Made by a program: the position numbers and the translations under genes. Shown here one piece after another: positions 24,972 through 32,918 of a stretch of DNA of 35,816 bases (position 1 is the stretch's first letter; each line of letters opens with the position of its first letter). The stretch is from a virus. The stretch spans positions 1-35,816 of IMG/VR virus record IMGVR_UViG_3300032086_004041. One strand, given 5' to 3'. Under the pieces are notes generated by a model, which saw only the letters and a list, made by a program, of their open reading frames with translations, was not told where the DNA came from and searched no databases.

Positions 24972-25936
24972 ACATATTCTCCAAATAAATCGGAACACGG
25001 TGTACCCACAGGAGAACTTGGCGGTGTTCCTGTGTAAATAATTTCTGTATCGTACATATTCATAGATATATCTATATTAGGGTATGTTTCTGCTGCTAAA
25101 TCACAGATTCTTTCATTAGCTCCAACATAACTAAAAGCAGCAGTAACATCTGAAGGTAGTTCATCACATGGATTTAACGAAACGCCGCTAATACTGCTTT
25201 CGTCAAGATAAGTAAAAGTCCATGTCAATTCATCCATCACCGCTGATGTACCAGCTTGTCTAGCTATTTCTAAATCATAATCTGCACATGATGTAAGATT
25301 AAGAGGATATCCACCGCTACCATCAATTGGCCCATCACCGCTTGGATAGCTAACACCACCAATCATTTCAAGACCATTTACTTCACACGCAGGACAAGTA
25401 CCATTCATAGACCTATAATAAAAATATCTGATATCTGGTTCTGCCAATGTCTGAAACGATTGTGCTGACTGTGTTTCTATATCTGGTAGATTGTCTATAA
25501 AATCTTCAAATGCTATAGAAAGACCAGCAAGAACTGAAGAGTCAGGAAATTCTGCAACTCTTTCATACTGTTTAGATTCAAAATATTTATGGTAGAAGGT
25601 AGGCTTATATCCATCATTCACTGGCAACGTAGAATATATTTCGGATTCATATGGATAAACAGTGCTAGCTCCAATAGGCAAATAAGGAATTCTATGCCCT
25701 AAAAATACAGCAGTATTGACTGGATAATTGGTATTAGCGACCATATCATTAGTTTTAGTCAAACTCTCAACATGCGTAACATCATTAGCAAAAATAGGCG
25801 TATTAACTGTTGAGGAAAGTTCGTTTGCTAGAGTGATATCTCTACCTAATGTAGTCGTAGGAGGTATATATTCTCTCTTATTTTTATTAAAAGATATTCT
25901 GCTAATAGCTTTTGGATTTATGTTATATGTCGACAT
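24968..25936 (-). CDS. A-C fusion protein (C subfamily C1), probable virion component
   Basis: 322 aa. Tag MSTYNINPKA; A motif YPVNTAVFLGHRIPYL at 71-86. The linker has AFEDFIDNL and YFYYRSMNGTCPAC, shared with 18711. The C module at 181-316 has GGVSYPSGDGPIDGSGGYPL, SCADYDLEIA, SLNPCDELPSDV, ICDLAAETY, NIDIS and TPCSDLF, with six cysteines. It is closest to the free-standing C protein at 16425, not to the other fusion. Ribosome site weak (GAAGTAAAGT-ATG). A 47 bp AT-rich spacer precedes it. Confidence 0.72.
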   Translation of the reverse strand: MSTYNINPKAISRISFNKNKREYIPPTTTLGRDITLANELSSTVNTPIFANDVTHVESLTKTNDMVANTNYPVNTAVFLGHRIPYLPIGASTVYPYESEIYSTLPVNDGYKPTFYHKYFESKQYERVAEFPDSSVLAGLSIAFEDFIDNLPDIETQSAQSFQTLAEPDIRYFYYRSMNGTCPACEVNGLEMIGGVSYPSGDGPIDGSGGYPLNLTSCADYDLEIARQAGTSAVMDELTWTFTYLDESSISGVSLNPCDELPSDVTAAFSYVGANERICDLAAETYPNIDISMNMYDTEIIYTGTPPSSPVGTPCSDLFGEYV

Positions 25937-25983
25937 ACTTTACTTCTTTTTTTACGACGAGTATGCATGTGTGGTTAGTATAT

Positions 25984-27210
25984 CTATACACCACTTACAT
26001 ATTTATTAAATATCTCTTGATCATGCGGAAATCCTTGGAATTTGCCTGGACCTGAGATAAAGTTATAGGTATTAGTTTCTAAATTATCGGTTATTTCAGT
26101 GCTGTCGTTGTAATAATATTTTCTTGTCAAACCATCTTTTAATCCTAATTCTGCAGCGGTTATGTTGTGAACTACTTCTTGATAAATATATACTGTTAAA
26201 CTAGATATAGCTCTTGTTTCTCTTAAAATTTCAATAGGATGTATCAATAAAGTAAAACCATTTGTAAATGGATGTTTTGACAAATCTTGATATTCAATAC
26301 GTTCAGCTGTAATATTTTTTAAATTCTCTTGAAACAATGGTAATACTGCATAAGTATAACTATTATCAGGAAGTACACCCATACCTCCTAAAAACCTACT
26401 GCTTCTAACAGCTAAAAATTTAGCTTCTGGCCAATTGGCTAGTTTTAGTTTTGGATTCTTTATATTATTATTTAGCCATTTCCACTTCAAATTAATCAAT
26501 TCATAATATACAGGATCTATATTTGCTACAACATAAACTTTTCTGATCAACCAAGCAGGATTAGGCTTAGCTGGGAGCAGTGGAGTGCATTCTTGTATAG
26601 GTTTTTCTTGATGATTAAGTATCGCTCCCCACCCAGGTATGGTTAATCTTAAACCTTTATTTAAATGATTTTTGTCTATTGTAATCTTCAATCTACCAAG
26701 ATCAACTGGTGAATTTATTGTTAGTCCTAATTCATTGCTTACTTTTCTTTTACGATACTCAAATTTTTTTGTAATACTCGTCAAAAAATTATCATAATCA
26801 TTCAAGCTAGCATTAATATTTGCTAAAGATTTTGATATAGGATAATATTCTTTTTCTTGAATAGATATTTTTGTTTCGAATGCTTTATTATGACCATTTT
26901 TATCTTTTATGTTAAATGGATCTGTGTCTATAAATAAACCGTAGGATGAATAAAAATTTCTCGGAATTTTGTTTTCATCACCCATAAATGGATCTTCATA
27001 AAGGTTCCATACTCTCTCGGGAAATAGTTCGCCATCAGGACCTGTACTCCATTGGTAACACGCCCCATTCCTATTTTCGTATGTTGGTCTGTATGATGGT
27101 CCTCCTTCTTTTAAGTCAGCAGGAGTAGGGTCTGAAGGGTCAGTTACGCCCGGTTCTTTTCTGTATACAGAATATATTGTAGACATTGGATCTGCTGGAG
27201 ATATACTCAT
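25984..27210 (-). CDS. B-type cassette protein, probable virion component
   Basis: 408 aa. Start MSISPADPMSTIYSVYRKEPG; the inner MSTIYS could instead be the true start, because it recalls the MST tag, and neither has a strong ribosome site. Few cysteines compared with other B proteins. The middle is helical and basic (KSLANINASL ... KKFEYRKRKVS), then there are beta-rich stretches and a Tyr-rich C-terminus (RKYYYND, NTYNFISG). No membrane helix or signal. It closes the first A-C-B set (28269-25984). Function unknown. Confidence 0.62.
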   Translation of the reverse strand: MSISPADPMSTIYSVYRKEPGVTDPSDPTPADLKEGGPSYRPTYENRNGACYQWSTGPDGELFPERVWNLYEDPFMGDENKIPRNFYSSYGLFIDTDPFNIKDKNGHNKAFETKISIQEKEYYPISKSLANINASLNDYDNFLTSITKKFEYRKRKVSNELGLTINSPVDLGRLKITIDKNHLNKGLRLTIPGWGAILNHQEKPIQECTPLLPAKPNPAWLIRKVYVVANIDPVYYELINLKWKWLNNNIKNPKLKLANWPEAKFLAVRSSRFLGGMGVLPDNSYTYAVLPLFQENLKNITAERIEYQDLSKHPFTNGFTLLIHPIEILRETRAISSLTVYIYQEVVHNITAAELGLKDGLTRKYYYNDSTEITDNLETNTYNFISGPGKFQGFPHDQEIFNKYVSGV

Positions 27211-27229
27211 TTTATTATATACTTTCTTA

Positions 27230-27949
27230 TTATGACTCTAATCGATAACCACCGTCTTGACAATATACATATGGATCGAAATATGACTCTGGAGTTCCTG
27301 TAGACACAATAGCAGTATTCTGTATCCAAGAAAGAGTAAATCTATCAGTGCTTACGCAATCTGATTGACTTAGACCTTTTACTTCCGAGTACATCGTTGC
27401 AATATCTTCTGGTAAATTTTCGCATCCGCTACCGCTAACTGATTCACCGTCTGCATATTGGAAAGTCCAGTCGATAGGATAACCGATAATTATTTCTGCT
27501 CCTTCAATCAGTGGCTCCATACTAATATATTCGTTAAGTTCTTCACAACTAGTTGCAATTAGAGGGTATCCCTGAGTGTTACCTTCTGGCCCATCGCCGC
27601 TTGGATAAGTTATGCCGCCTCTTAATGAAAAATCTCCACCAACAAGTTGACACGAGCCGCATGAAGGTATATCTGGAGCTATTAATAAATAAACAGCTTC
27701 TCCCGGTACATTCGGCTTTGCTAATATGAATCGATCTTCAAAAATATCTGAATCTATATCGCTAGACAAAGCAGGTGCTGCATTCGATGAACTGGTATTA
27801 ATATTAGATAATATTATGTCCCAATCTATATCACTTACTATTGGAATCCAAGTATCATAATCATTTTTATTTTTCGAAGGAACTGTAGCAACCTTTTTAT
27901 TGCTATCAAGTGAAGCTTTAATTGCAGCTATGATTACTGGATCTAACAT
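27230..27949 (-). CDS. Free-standing C-module protein (subfamily C2)
   Basis: 239 aa. Starts MLDPVIIAAIKASLDSN, like the other free C protein at 16425. A polar linker is followed by the C module from Cys97: CGSCQLVGGDFSLRGG, TYPSGDGP, QGYPLIATSC, GYPIDWTFQY, VSGSGCEN, and a late Cys. Best visible match is to the C half of the 18711 fusion (GDFSLR, GYPIDWT and SGSGCEN are shared). It lies 2 bp after the A protein at 27952, with a purine-rich leader (GAAGAAGAAGAATAATT) that also encodes the Glu run at the end of that protein. Structural role inferred. Confidence 0.7.
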   Translation of the reverse strand: MLDPVIIAAIKASLDSNKKVATVPSKNKNDYDTWIPIVSDIDWDIILSNINTSSSNAAPALSSDIDSDIFEDRFILAKPNVPGEAVYLLIAPDIPSCGSCQLVGGDFSLRGGITYPSGDGPEGNTQGYPLIATSCEELNEYISMEPLIEGAEIIIGYPIDWTFQYADGESVSGSGCENLPEDIATMYSEVKGLSQSDCVSTDRFTLSWIQNTAIVSTGTPESYFDPYVYCQDGGYRLES

Positions 27950-27951
27950 AA

Positions 27952-28269
27952 TTATTCTTCTTCTTCTTCTTTTATTATTCTGTAAAACGAATAAATAGAA
28001 ACAAATGGTTTATTATTAAGATTACTACCAGAAGAAATGTATGGATGATATAGATTATTTCTTATGAAGGTATTCATCAATAGAATTGATACTAAATAGT
28101 GTGGATGATATGCGGTTGCTGGTCTTAGTGGCTTGTTGTAGTTCATTCTAGTAGTCGTTTGCCGACTGCTTTCATACTGATTTCTATAATCCCTACCTTG
28201 ATTATTTACATTAAACAAAGTATTTTGCTGATTACTTTTTTTTGTATCATTAATCTTATATGTTGCCAT
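27952..28269 (-). CDS. Type A tag protein, free-standing, with poly-Glu tail
   Basis: 105 aa from MATYKINDTKKSN, matching the family start; an ATG four codons upstream also exists. Polar middle, then RPATAYHPHYLVSILLMNTF and NNLYHPYISSG, the YHP ... YxPY signature. It ends IIKEEEEE. No cysteine. No convincing ribosome site (TTTTAGATGGTATATAAT-ATG). First gene of the long virion cassette run, after a 40 bp gap from the HNH gene. A nearby TATAAT is too close to the ATG to serve as a -10 for a leadered transcript. Confidence 0.66.
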   Translation of the reverse strand: MATYKINDTKKSNQQNTLFNVNNQGRDYRNQYESSRQTTTRMNYNKPLRPATAYHPHYLVSILLMNTFIRNNLYHPYISSGSNLNNKPFVSIYSFYRIIKEEEEE

Positions 28270-28309
28270 ATTATATACCATCTAAAATAAAAAGATAACC
28301 ACTTTGCTT

Positions 28310-28636
28310 TTATACACCATACTTTTTAGGTCTATTTTTTATATTTTGCAGATACCACGCAGCATCATTGACTATATTCACATTCCAGCTTTTATAGTCC
28401 ATAAAATGGCCAAATACAAAGTGGCAATATTTATCACAGAGCGTGATGAGATTATCTGGGTCTAGCTCCCTAGCTGGCTCTAGGTGTACCGGGACTATAT
28501 GATGTACTTCCGGTTTCTTACAAGACCCACAAGCCATACAACATGGCTGTTTTTCTAGATGTTTTTTTCTTAGTGTAGGCCATTTACCTGACCTAGTAGC
28601 ATATCTTAACTCTTTTCCGAAGGGCCAGAACGCCAA
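28310..28636 (-). CDS. HNH endonuclease
   Basis: 108 aa with a TTG start supported by GAGG seven bases upstream; no other in-frame start lies before the domain. Zinc ligands Cys33-x2-Cys36 and later Cys67 and Cys71, with His45-His46 in VHHIVPV, then Asn62 in DPDNLITLC and a late His, form the HNH core. Free-standing HNH proteins in phages act as homing nucleases or in genome packaging. This one is far from any recognisable terminase and overlaps ThyX by 31 bp, so a homing or DNA-processing role is more likely. Confidence 0.85.
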   Translation of the reverse strand: MAFWPFGKELRYATRSGKWPTLRKKHLEKQPCCMACGSCKKPEVHHIVPVHLEPARELDPDNLITLCDKYCHFVFGHFMDYKSWNVNIVNDAAWYLQNIKNRPKKYGV

Positions 28637-29262
28637 TTTAGTGCCTCAGATATAGTAGGAAATTGTTCACTAAATATATCTTTACACCGATTTGCAATAT
28701 CCATGTGTTCTTTTTGGGTTCCGTTAGCTGATCTAAGCTGTATGTAGTGCATCCAGGAACGCACTGAGCCGCTCATATATAAACGAGTAGGTGTAGCCAA
28801 GGGTAAAATAAAACGGGCGCACTCCTTAGCTATTCCGTCCTGTAGCATCTGATCATAAAGACCCTTTGCTTTGGCAAAATGTTCTCTAATCAAAACATTA
28901 TACTTATTACGCATTTCATCAGATATATCATCAATGCTATTTTGTCTATTCTTATCGTCCTGTCTGCGTAATTCAAAAACAGGTATAGCCTCTGCTAAAA
29001 AGCTGGCATCAGCATACCTCTGACTAAACTCCTGAAATGTAAAACTACGATGTCTAAGAATTTGAGCAGCAATACCTCTTGTGGTATTAATCTCTATCGT
29101 TAAAAAAGCTTGCTCAAAAATACTCCAGTGATTATGATCAATACAATACTTCAGTAGTCTTGCATAGCTTTCATTGTTTTGATTATTCGGATTAGATACT
29201 CTAGCACAATACGCTATGTTTTTTTCAGCGTCTGGAGTTACACTAATTAAATTGACCGTCAT
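28606..29262 (-). CDS. thyX: Flavin-dependent thymidylate synthase ThyX
   Basis: 218 aa. Signature RHR-x7-S with R70-H71-R72 and Ser80 in RHRSFTFQEFSQRY. HNHWSIFEQAFLTIEI matches the His-x-Ser-x-Phe-Glu strand, and ARFILPLATPTRLYMSGSVR followed by WMHYIQLRS matches the C-terminal substrate and FAD region. It makes dTMP from dUMP with methylene-tetrahydrofolate, FAD and NADPH, supplying thymidine for phage DNA synthesis. It overlaps the upstream unknown gene as ATGA and the HNH gene by 31 bp. Confidence 0.93.
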   Translation of the reverse strand: MTVNLISVTPDAEKNIAYCARVSNPNNQNNESYARLLKYCIDHNHWSIFEQAFLTIEINTTRGIAAQILRHRSFTFQEFSQRYADASFLAEAIPVFELRRQDDKNRQNSIDDISDEMRNKYNVLIREHFAKAKGLYDQMLQDGIAKECARFILPLATPTRLYMSGSVRSWMHYIQLRSANGTQKEHMDIANRCKDIFSEQFPTISEALNWRSGPSEKS

Positions 29263-29909
29263 TCTTTTTCCTTAAACTCATAAAAGTATACTTCTTCGTT
29301 AGATTCAGATACCCATCTTGATCCTTGGTGTTCACAGCTAAATTCTTGACTAAATACTTTCCAGTCTGGCTTCTTGTCAAACTTTCTGCTAATAAAACTA
29401 CCACCATCAACCCACAAGACCCTGTTGTTAGGCTGCATAAAATATTGACCACCTTCACCTTCAAAGAAATGTCCGCATTTATGTCCAGCCGCCATTTCTC
29501 CATAACCACATTGATATTGCGGCCCTAAGCACCAATCTATAGTAAAAAGATATTTAGCCTTATGTAGAGTTTTGTCTTTAAGCATAATGTTGGCTGAACG
29601 ATTTTTAGTATATTGATTAATATTGCATGATGCGTAATAACTCATGCTATCCCACAGTTCTAACCAATCTAGAGAATATTCTGTGCCACCACTTTCATCT
29701 GCTCTTAAATATTGTAGTGGTACTCTAGCGTGTTGACTACCATATTCAGTCATCACAGAAAACATAGCACATCTTTGAGGTATGCTAGTAAAAGAAAATA
29801 CTTCTACCACTATTCTGTCGTTTTTTATACTAGGCTCTTTATCGTAAAGAAAGCCTGTATCTAAATAACAAAAGAATGTAGGTATATCTATGTTTAGATA
29901 ATTACTCAT
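29259..29909 (-). CDS. Conserved-looking phage protein of unknown function
   Basis: 216 aa, rich in Tyr, Phe, Trp and Cys. It contains ARVPLQYLRADESGG, RSANIMLKDKTLHKAKYLF, CLGPQYQCGYGEMAAGHKCG and FFEGEGGQYF. The cluster of Cys and His near residues 127-150 could bind a metal. No signal peptide or membrane helix. Its place directly before ThyX hints at nucleotide metabolism or DNA synthesis, but I recognise no family. Confidence 0.6.
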   Translation of the reverse strand: MSNYLNIDIPTFFCYLDTGFLYDKEPSIKNDRIVVEVFSFTSIPQRCAMFSVMTEYGSQHARVPLQYLRADESGGTEYSLDWLELWDSMSYYASCNINQYTKNRSANIMLKDKTLHKAKYLFTIDWCLGPQYQCGYGEMAAGHKCGHFFEGEGGQYFMQPNNRVLWVDGGSFISRKFDKKPDWKVFSQEFSCEHQGSRWVSESNEEVYFYEFKEKE

Positions 29910-30060
29910 TTTTATTCCACCATTTTACGAGTTTTTCCCATAATGGTTTAAAGAACCATATTGTAATATAAGCAACAATAGCCTCTATGGCCTTGCCGAA
30001 TATAGTAGAAATGGTAATGCTTTGTTTTTTTATCTCTTTAGAACCCGTATCCTGTGTCAT
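29902..30060 (-). CDS. Small membrane protein, 52 aa
   Basis: From the ATG at 30058-30060, with AGGA about nine bases upstream. The product starts MTQDTGSKEIKKQS, then a hydrophobic stretch around ITISTIFGKAIEAIVAYITI and a Trp/Lys-rich end (WFFKPLWEKLVKWWNK). One membrane helix with a basic, tryptophan-rich tail is predicted. It overlaps the gene before it by 23 bp and the next start by 8 bp. Function unknown; small holin-like or membrane-stress peptides look like this. Confidence 0.6.
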   Translation of the reverse strand: MTQDTGSKEIKKQSITISTIFGKAIEAIVAYITIWFFKPLWEKLVKWWNKNE

Positions 30061-30310
30061 ATTTTACATCCTGTTGAAATAATTGTTCTTGGTATTCCTT
30101 TTGATATTCTATATGTTGATTACTTGTGATATGATTATATATCTCTAATGCAAGACTACTGACACTATTAGTTAGTCCAGTGGCTTGAGGGTCACCTGAC
30201 TTGGCCCAATAGTAGTCATACTTATTAGGATTATCTGCTCTGTCTGTTTCTTCTCTAAAAGATTCATATCCATAGCTTTTAGCCCAACTCTTAACTAATG
30301 ACCATTTCAT
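30038..30310 (-). CDS. Small phage protein of unknown function
   Basis: 90 aa from MKWSLVKSWAKSYGYES. This ATG overlaps the upstream TGA as TGATG and has GAGGAATTGCTG before it; a TTG two codons earlier is less likely. Charged N-terminus, then NKYDYYWAKSGDPQATG and an amphipathic helix (VSSLALEIYNHIT), with a Gln-rich end. No cysteine or membrane helix. No family recognised. Confidence 0.6.
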   Translation of the reverse strand: MKWSLVKSWAKSYGYESFREETDRADNPNKYDYYWAKSGDPQATGLTNSVSSLALEIYNHITSNQHIEYQKEYQEQLFQQDVKYDTGYGF

Positions 30311-30615
30311 CAGCAATTCCTCGCTTCAAGTTCTTCTTTAGTGAAAAATTTTCTTTTTACAGAATCATAGTTCTCAATCGGCTTATCGTATCTTTTCCAT
30401 GCTTCTTTGTGTCTATTGGCTGTTAGCTCATGCTCTTTACGAAATATTTGCTCCATTTGATAGGCGATTAGATCATACAAATCATTAATGTGTTGACATA
30501 CTTCTGGGTGTTTGTCTATAGAGCCTATACGATCTCGCACATCTGCTTGAAAACAAGAATAACGCAAAGGATGTTTATCTGCTTTGGTTAAAGGAGTATA
30601 TATTTCTTCAGACAT
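30310..30615 (-). CDS. Small helical protein of unknown function
   Basis: 101 aa. After a short polar start (MSEEIYTPLTKADKHPL) it is almost all helix with Glu/Lys/Arg patterning (DLYDLIAYQMEQIFRKEHEL...), and ends in a Lys/Glu tail (FFTKEELEARNC). It overlaps neighbours by 1-8 bp. Could be an accessory factor for the replication genes around it; this is only context. Confidence 0.6.
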   Translation of the reverse strand: MSEEIYTPLTKADKHPLRYSCFQADVRDRIGSIDKHPEVCQHINDLYDLIAYQMEQIFRKEHELTANRHKEAWKRYDKPIENYDSVKRKFFTKEELEARNC

Positions 30616-30844
30616 TTTTTACTCTAGGATAATTTTCCAATGCTGTCTCTAGCGAAGATATTAATTGAAATAGATACATACTTTGAGTATTGCTCATATC
30701 TTCTATAGTGTCTAAGTCCTCGATCATATATCTTAATATATTCGTACATCCAGTGTTGTCAATAAATGCACGAATTCTATCTTTATGCTCCAGGTAATTT
30801 AATTCTTCTTTTCTTTGCTTCTTTTTACATACATAACTATTCAT
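30608..30844 (-). CDS. Small helical protein of unknown function
   Basis: 78 aa, basic start MNSYVCKKKQRKEELNYLEH, then a mixed helical region (IRAFIDNTGCTNILRYMIED, ending QLISSLETALENYP). No motif recognised. Its ATG overlaps the stop of RuvB (TAATG), so it is translated together with that protein and may work with it. Confidence 0.6.
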   Translation of the reverse strand: MNSYVCKKKQRKEELNYLEHKDRIRAFIDNTGCTNILRYMIEDLDTIEDMSNTQSMYLFQLISSLETALENYPRVKNV

Positions 30845-31731
30845 TATATTTTACCTAACACCCTACCTCTCTGTGTTCTTAAAACAAAACCCTTCCTTAT
30901 CATATACGGCTCAATACTGTTTTCAATAGTTTCCATAGCAATACCTGTCAGACTAGATAATGCCTTTAAGCCAAGTGGATTAGCACGATTTTTCCTTAGT
31001 ACATTTATATACTTTTTATCGTTTTGATCAAACCCGTTCTCGTCAATACCTTGACTACTATAAATTTTCTCAATATCTTTTTCATTAGGATAATATGCAG
31101 TATAATTTTTATACCACTGTAGTCTAGCATTTAATACACGAGGAGTTCCCTTACTACGTTTGGCTATTTCTATTTTTTCATCATCTGACAGATTAAGTCC
31201 CAGCTTGCTTGCGTTCAATCCTACCAGTTCAGCTAGTACATCTGGCTCATAAAAAGATAGATGTTCTTTAATCATAAAGCGATCATAAAACGGCTGACTT
31301 AAACTACCTCCGCTAGTTGTAGCACCCACCAGTGTAAATTCTGGTATATCAATAGTTTCAGGATTTTGTTCTATAAGAATTTCCATCTTGAAATCTTCCA
31401 TCACAGGATAGAGAAATTCTTCGACTATCTTTGGCAGTCTGTGGATTTCATCAATGAACAGCACAGATTTTAATGTGATGCCCATGAGATATGGCATTAG
31501 ACTCTTAATATTACGCACATTAGCGGCATTAAGCGTATACAGATTCACGCCCAGTTCACTGGCTATAGCACTCGCTATGGTGGTCTTGCCGAGGCCAGGA
31601 GGCCCGTCTATTAAAACATGAGGCATCGCACTGGTCGAATTTTTACAGCCGAACGCAGAGATGCGTAGACGATCAACAACATCTTTCTGCCCAATAATAT
31701 CATCAAACTTTTGAGGACGCAAATTCATCAA
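30844..31731 (-). CDS. ruvB: RuvB-like Holliday junction branch-migration helicase
   Basis: 295 aa, somewhat shorter than bacterial RuvB (about 335). Walker A GPPGLGKTT at 43-51, Walker B LFIDEIH at 91-97, sensor 1 GATTSGG near 136-142, arginine finger in YDRF (Arg151), and sensor 2 GTPRVLN near Arg198. A C-terminal winged-helix region (NPLGLKALSSLTG, then IEPYMIRKGFVLRTQRGRV) follows. In bacteria it needs RuvA to load on four-way junctions. No full RuvA is in the window, but the preceding gene may supply a RuvB-docking domain. Likely works in phage recombination or replication. Confidence 0.93.
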   Translation of the reverse strand: MMNLRPQKFDDIIGQKDVVDRLRISAFGCKNSTSAMPHVLIDGPPGLGKTTIASAIASELGVNLYTLNAANVRNIKSLMPYLMGITLKSVLFIDEIHRLPKIVEEFLYPVMEDFKMEILIEQNPETIDIPEFTLVGATTSGGSLSQPFYDRFMIKEHLSFYEPDVLAELVGLNASKLGLNLSDDEKIEIAKRSKGTPRVLNARLQWYKNYTAYYPNEKDIEKIYSSQGIDENGFDQNDKKYINVLRKNRANPLGLKALSSLTGIAMETIENSIEPYMIRKGFVLRTQRGRVLGKI

Positions 31732-32140
31732 TTGTTACTCCAAAATCAAAAATAATTTTCTTAACCAAATCTACCAAGTCTTCTGTCTGATATTTAGCAT
31801 ATCCTTCCTTAGCTAGTATCAGTGCCTCATCTTGATCAAAACCATATTCACACAGAGTTTTGCAGCAGCGGTTGACTATGTTAGTTACAGGCTTGGGACG
31901 CTCAATATTCTCCTGCTCTTTTACATACTCAACTTTAATATTGGATATTTTTGTCGGTATAATTATGCTATCGCACACTGGACAACAAATCTTGTATCCA
32001 TCTGTTTGATTCTCTTTGTAGCTAATCCAATTAATAGTTTCACAATCTTCGCAGATGTACTTAAAATGAATGTCCGCACGACTAGGTTTCTTCTTCTGTA
32101 TCTTTTGTGTCTTGTTCATTCGGCCAAAAAACGAAGTCAT
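31703..32140 (-). CDS. Zinc-ribbon protein with possible RuvA domain III-like C-terminus
   Basis: 145 aa from MTSFFGRMNK, supported by GAGGAAAAAA-ATG; an earlier start would extend far into the previous gene. A basic N-terminus is followed by a zinc ribbon: Cys30-x2-Cys33 and Cys53-x2-Cys56. Residues about 86-131 form three short helices (IVNRCCKTLCEYGFDQDEAL, then TEDLVDLVKKII) in a pattern like RuvA domain III or a UBA-type bundle (L..LGF...EA...). In bacteria that domain binds RuvB, and this gene overlaps ruvB by 29 bp. The similarity is short, so the assignment is a hypothesis. Confidence 0.6.
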   Translation of the reverse strand: MTSFFGRMNKTQKIQKKKPSRADIHFKYICEDCETINWISYKENQTDGYKICCPVCDSIIIPTKISNIKVEYVKEQENIERPKPVTNIVNRCCKTLCEYGFDQDEALILAKEGYAKYQTEDLVDLVKKIIFDFGVTIDEFASSKV

Positions 32141-32492
32141 TTTTTTCCTCATCGAAAGCAATATTTAGTAGATTTTTATTAGCTAATGATTTTAGTAAGT
32201 TACTTGTCATTCTAGAGGTCAACGCTGCCAGATAATCCATATATTCGGTCTCTGTCATATATAAAGCATCATCCTTCTTCCTTGCGTACTCATTAAATAT
32301 TAATGTAGCCTCTTTAGTATTTAAGCAAGTTTCTAGTTCTGCTACTTCTTCTAGGGTTAGAGTTTTAATATCAAACTCATATGAGATAGGTTTTTCTGGT
32401 GGTTCTTCTTGTGAAAGTCCAGAAAAATTTTTGTATACAAATACTCTAGAACCATTCACAAACCTTACGACATCAGTGATTTCGTATTTCAT
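32082..32492 (-). CDS. Small acidic-ended protein of unknown function
   Basis: 136 aa. The N-terminus is a beta-strand region (MKYEITDVVRFVNGSRVFVY), the middle is helical (LTLEEVAELETCLNTKEATL, then TSRMTSNLLKSLANKNLL), and it ends in Glu/Asp (EQDTKDTEEET). The last 59 bp overlap the start of the zinc-ribbon gene. No motif recognised; it belongs to the same replication block. Confidence 0.6.
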   Translation of the reverse strand: MKYEITDVVRFVNGSRVFVYKNFSGLSQEEPPEKPISYEFDIKTLTLEEVAELETCLNTKEATLIFNEYARKKDDALYMTETEYMDYLAALTSRMTSNLLKSLANKNLLNIAFDEEKNDFVFWPNEQDTKDTEEET

Positions 32493-32902
32493 TAGTTTAA
32501 TATGTCAAACATTCCTTTGTAGTACGATGGTTGCCGCAGAAAATGAACAGCATGACTAGCAATATGGTTATTGTATGCTGTTTGTAATGGCTTTTTCACC
32601 AGATAAGTTTGTTTCCAAATGGCCTCGTTGTACTGATTGCTTCCAAGATACAAGAAATACTTATCTTTACCAGAATTATTTGGTTGCGATTGTTTTTTAG
32701 GGGCAGTTAATTTATGTCCAAAAATCCAAACATTATCGCTTTCTTCTGAAATATCAAATAACGCTTTGGACAACCACTGTTCCCAAGCAGACCAATCTAC
32801 ATCAAACTTTTTTGAACTATAGGGATATCCATATTCATTATATTCTGGATAATGCTTATAATCATCATCGTCATAATCTTCATGTTCTGGGTCTTGGTGC
32901 AT
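32492..32902 (-). CDS. Small protein of unknown function with acidic N-terminus
   Basis: 136 aa. An acidic, His/Tyr-rich start (MHQDPEHEDYDDDDYKH) is followed by Trp-rich sequence (VDWSAWEQWLSKALFD, then NVWIFGHKLTAPKK) and a basic half. GAGGAAAGCGTAAA-ATG gives a good ribosome site. It is the first gene behind the hairpin/promoter at 32919-32973. Function unknown. Confidence 0.6.
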   Translation of the reverse strand: MHQDPEHEDYDDDDYKHYPEYNEYGYPYSSKKFDVDWSAWEQWLSKALFDISEESDNVWIFGHKLTAPKKQSQPNNSGKDKYFLYLGSNQYNEAIWKQTYLVKKPLQTAYNNHIASHAVHFLRQPSYYKGMFDILN

Positions 32903-32918
32903 TTTACGCTTTCCTCAA

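Noticed and set aside
27950-27975. GAA/TTC microsatellite as a regulatory repeat
   Set aside because: It encodes the EEEEE end of the A protein at 27952 and doubles as a purine-rich leader; too short to call a repeat element.
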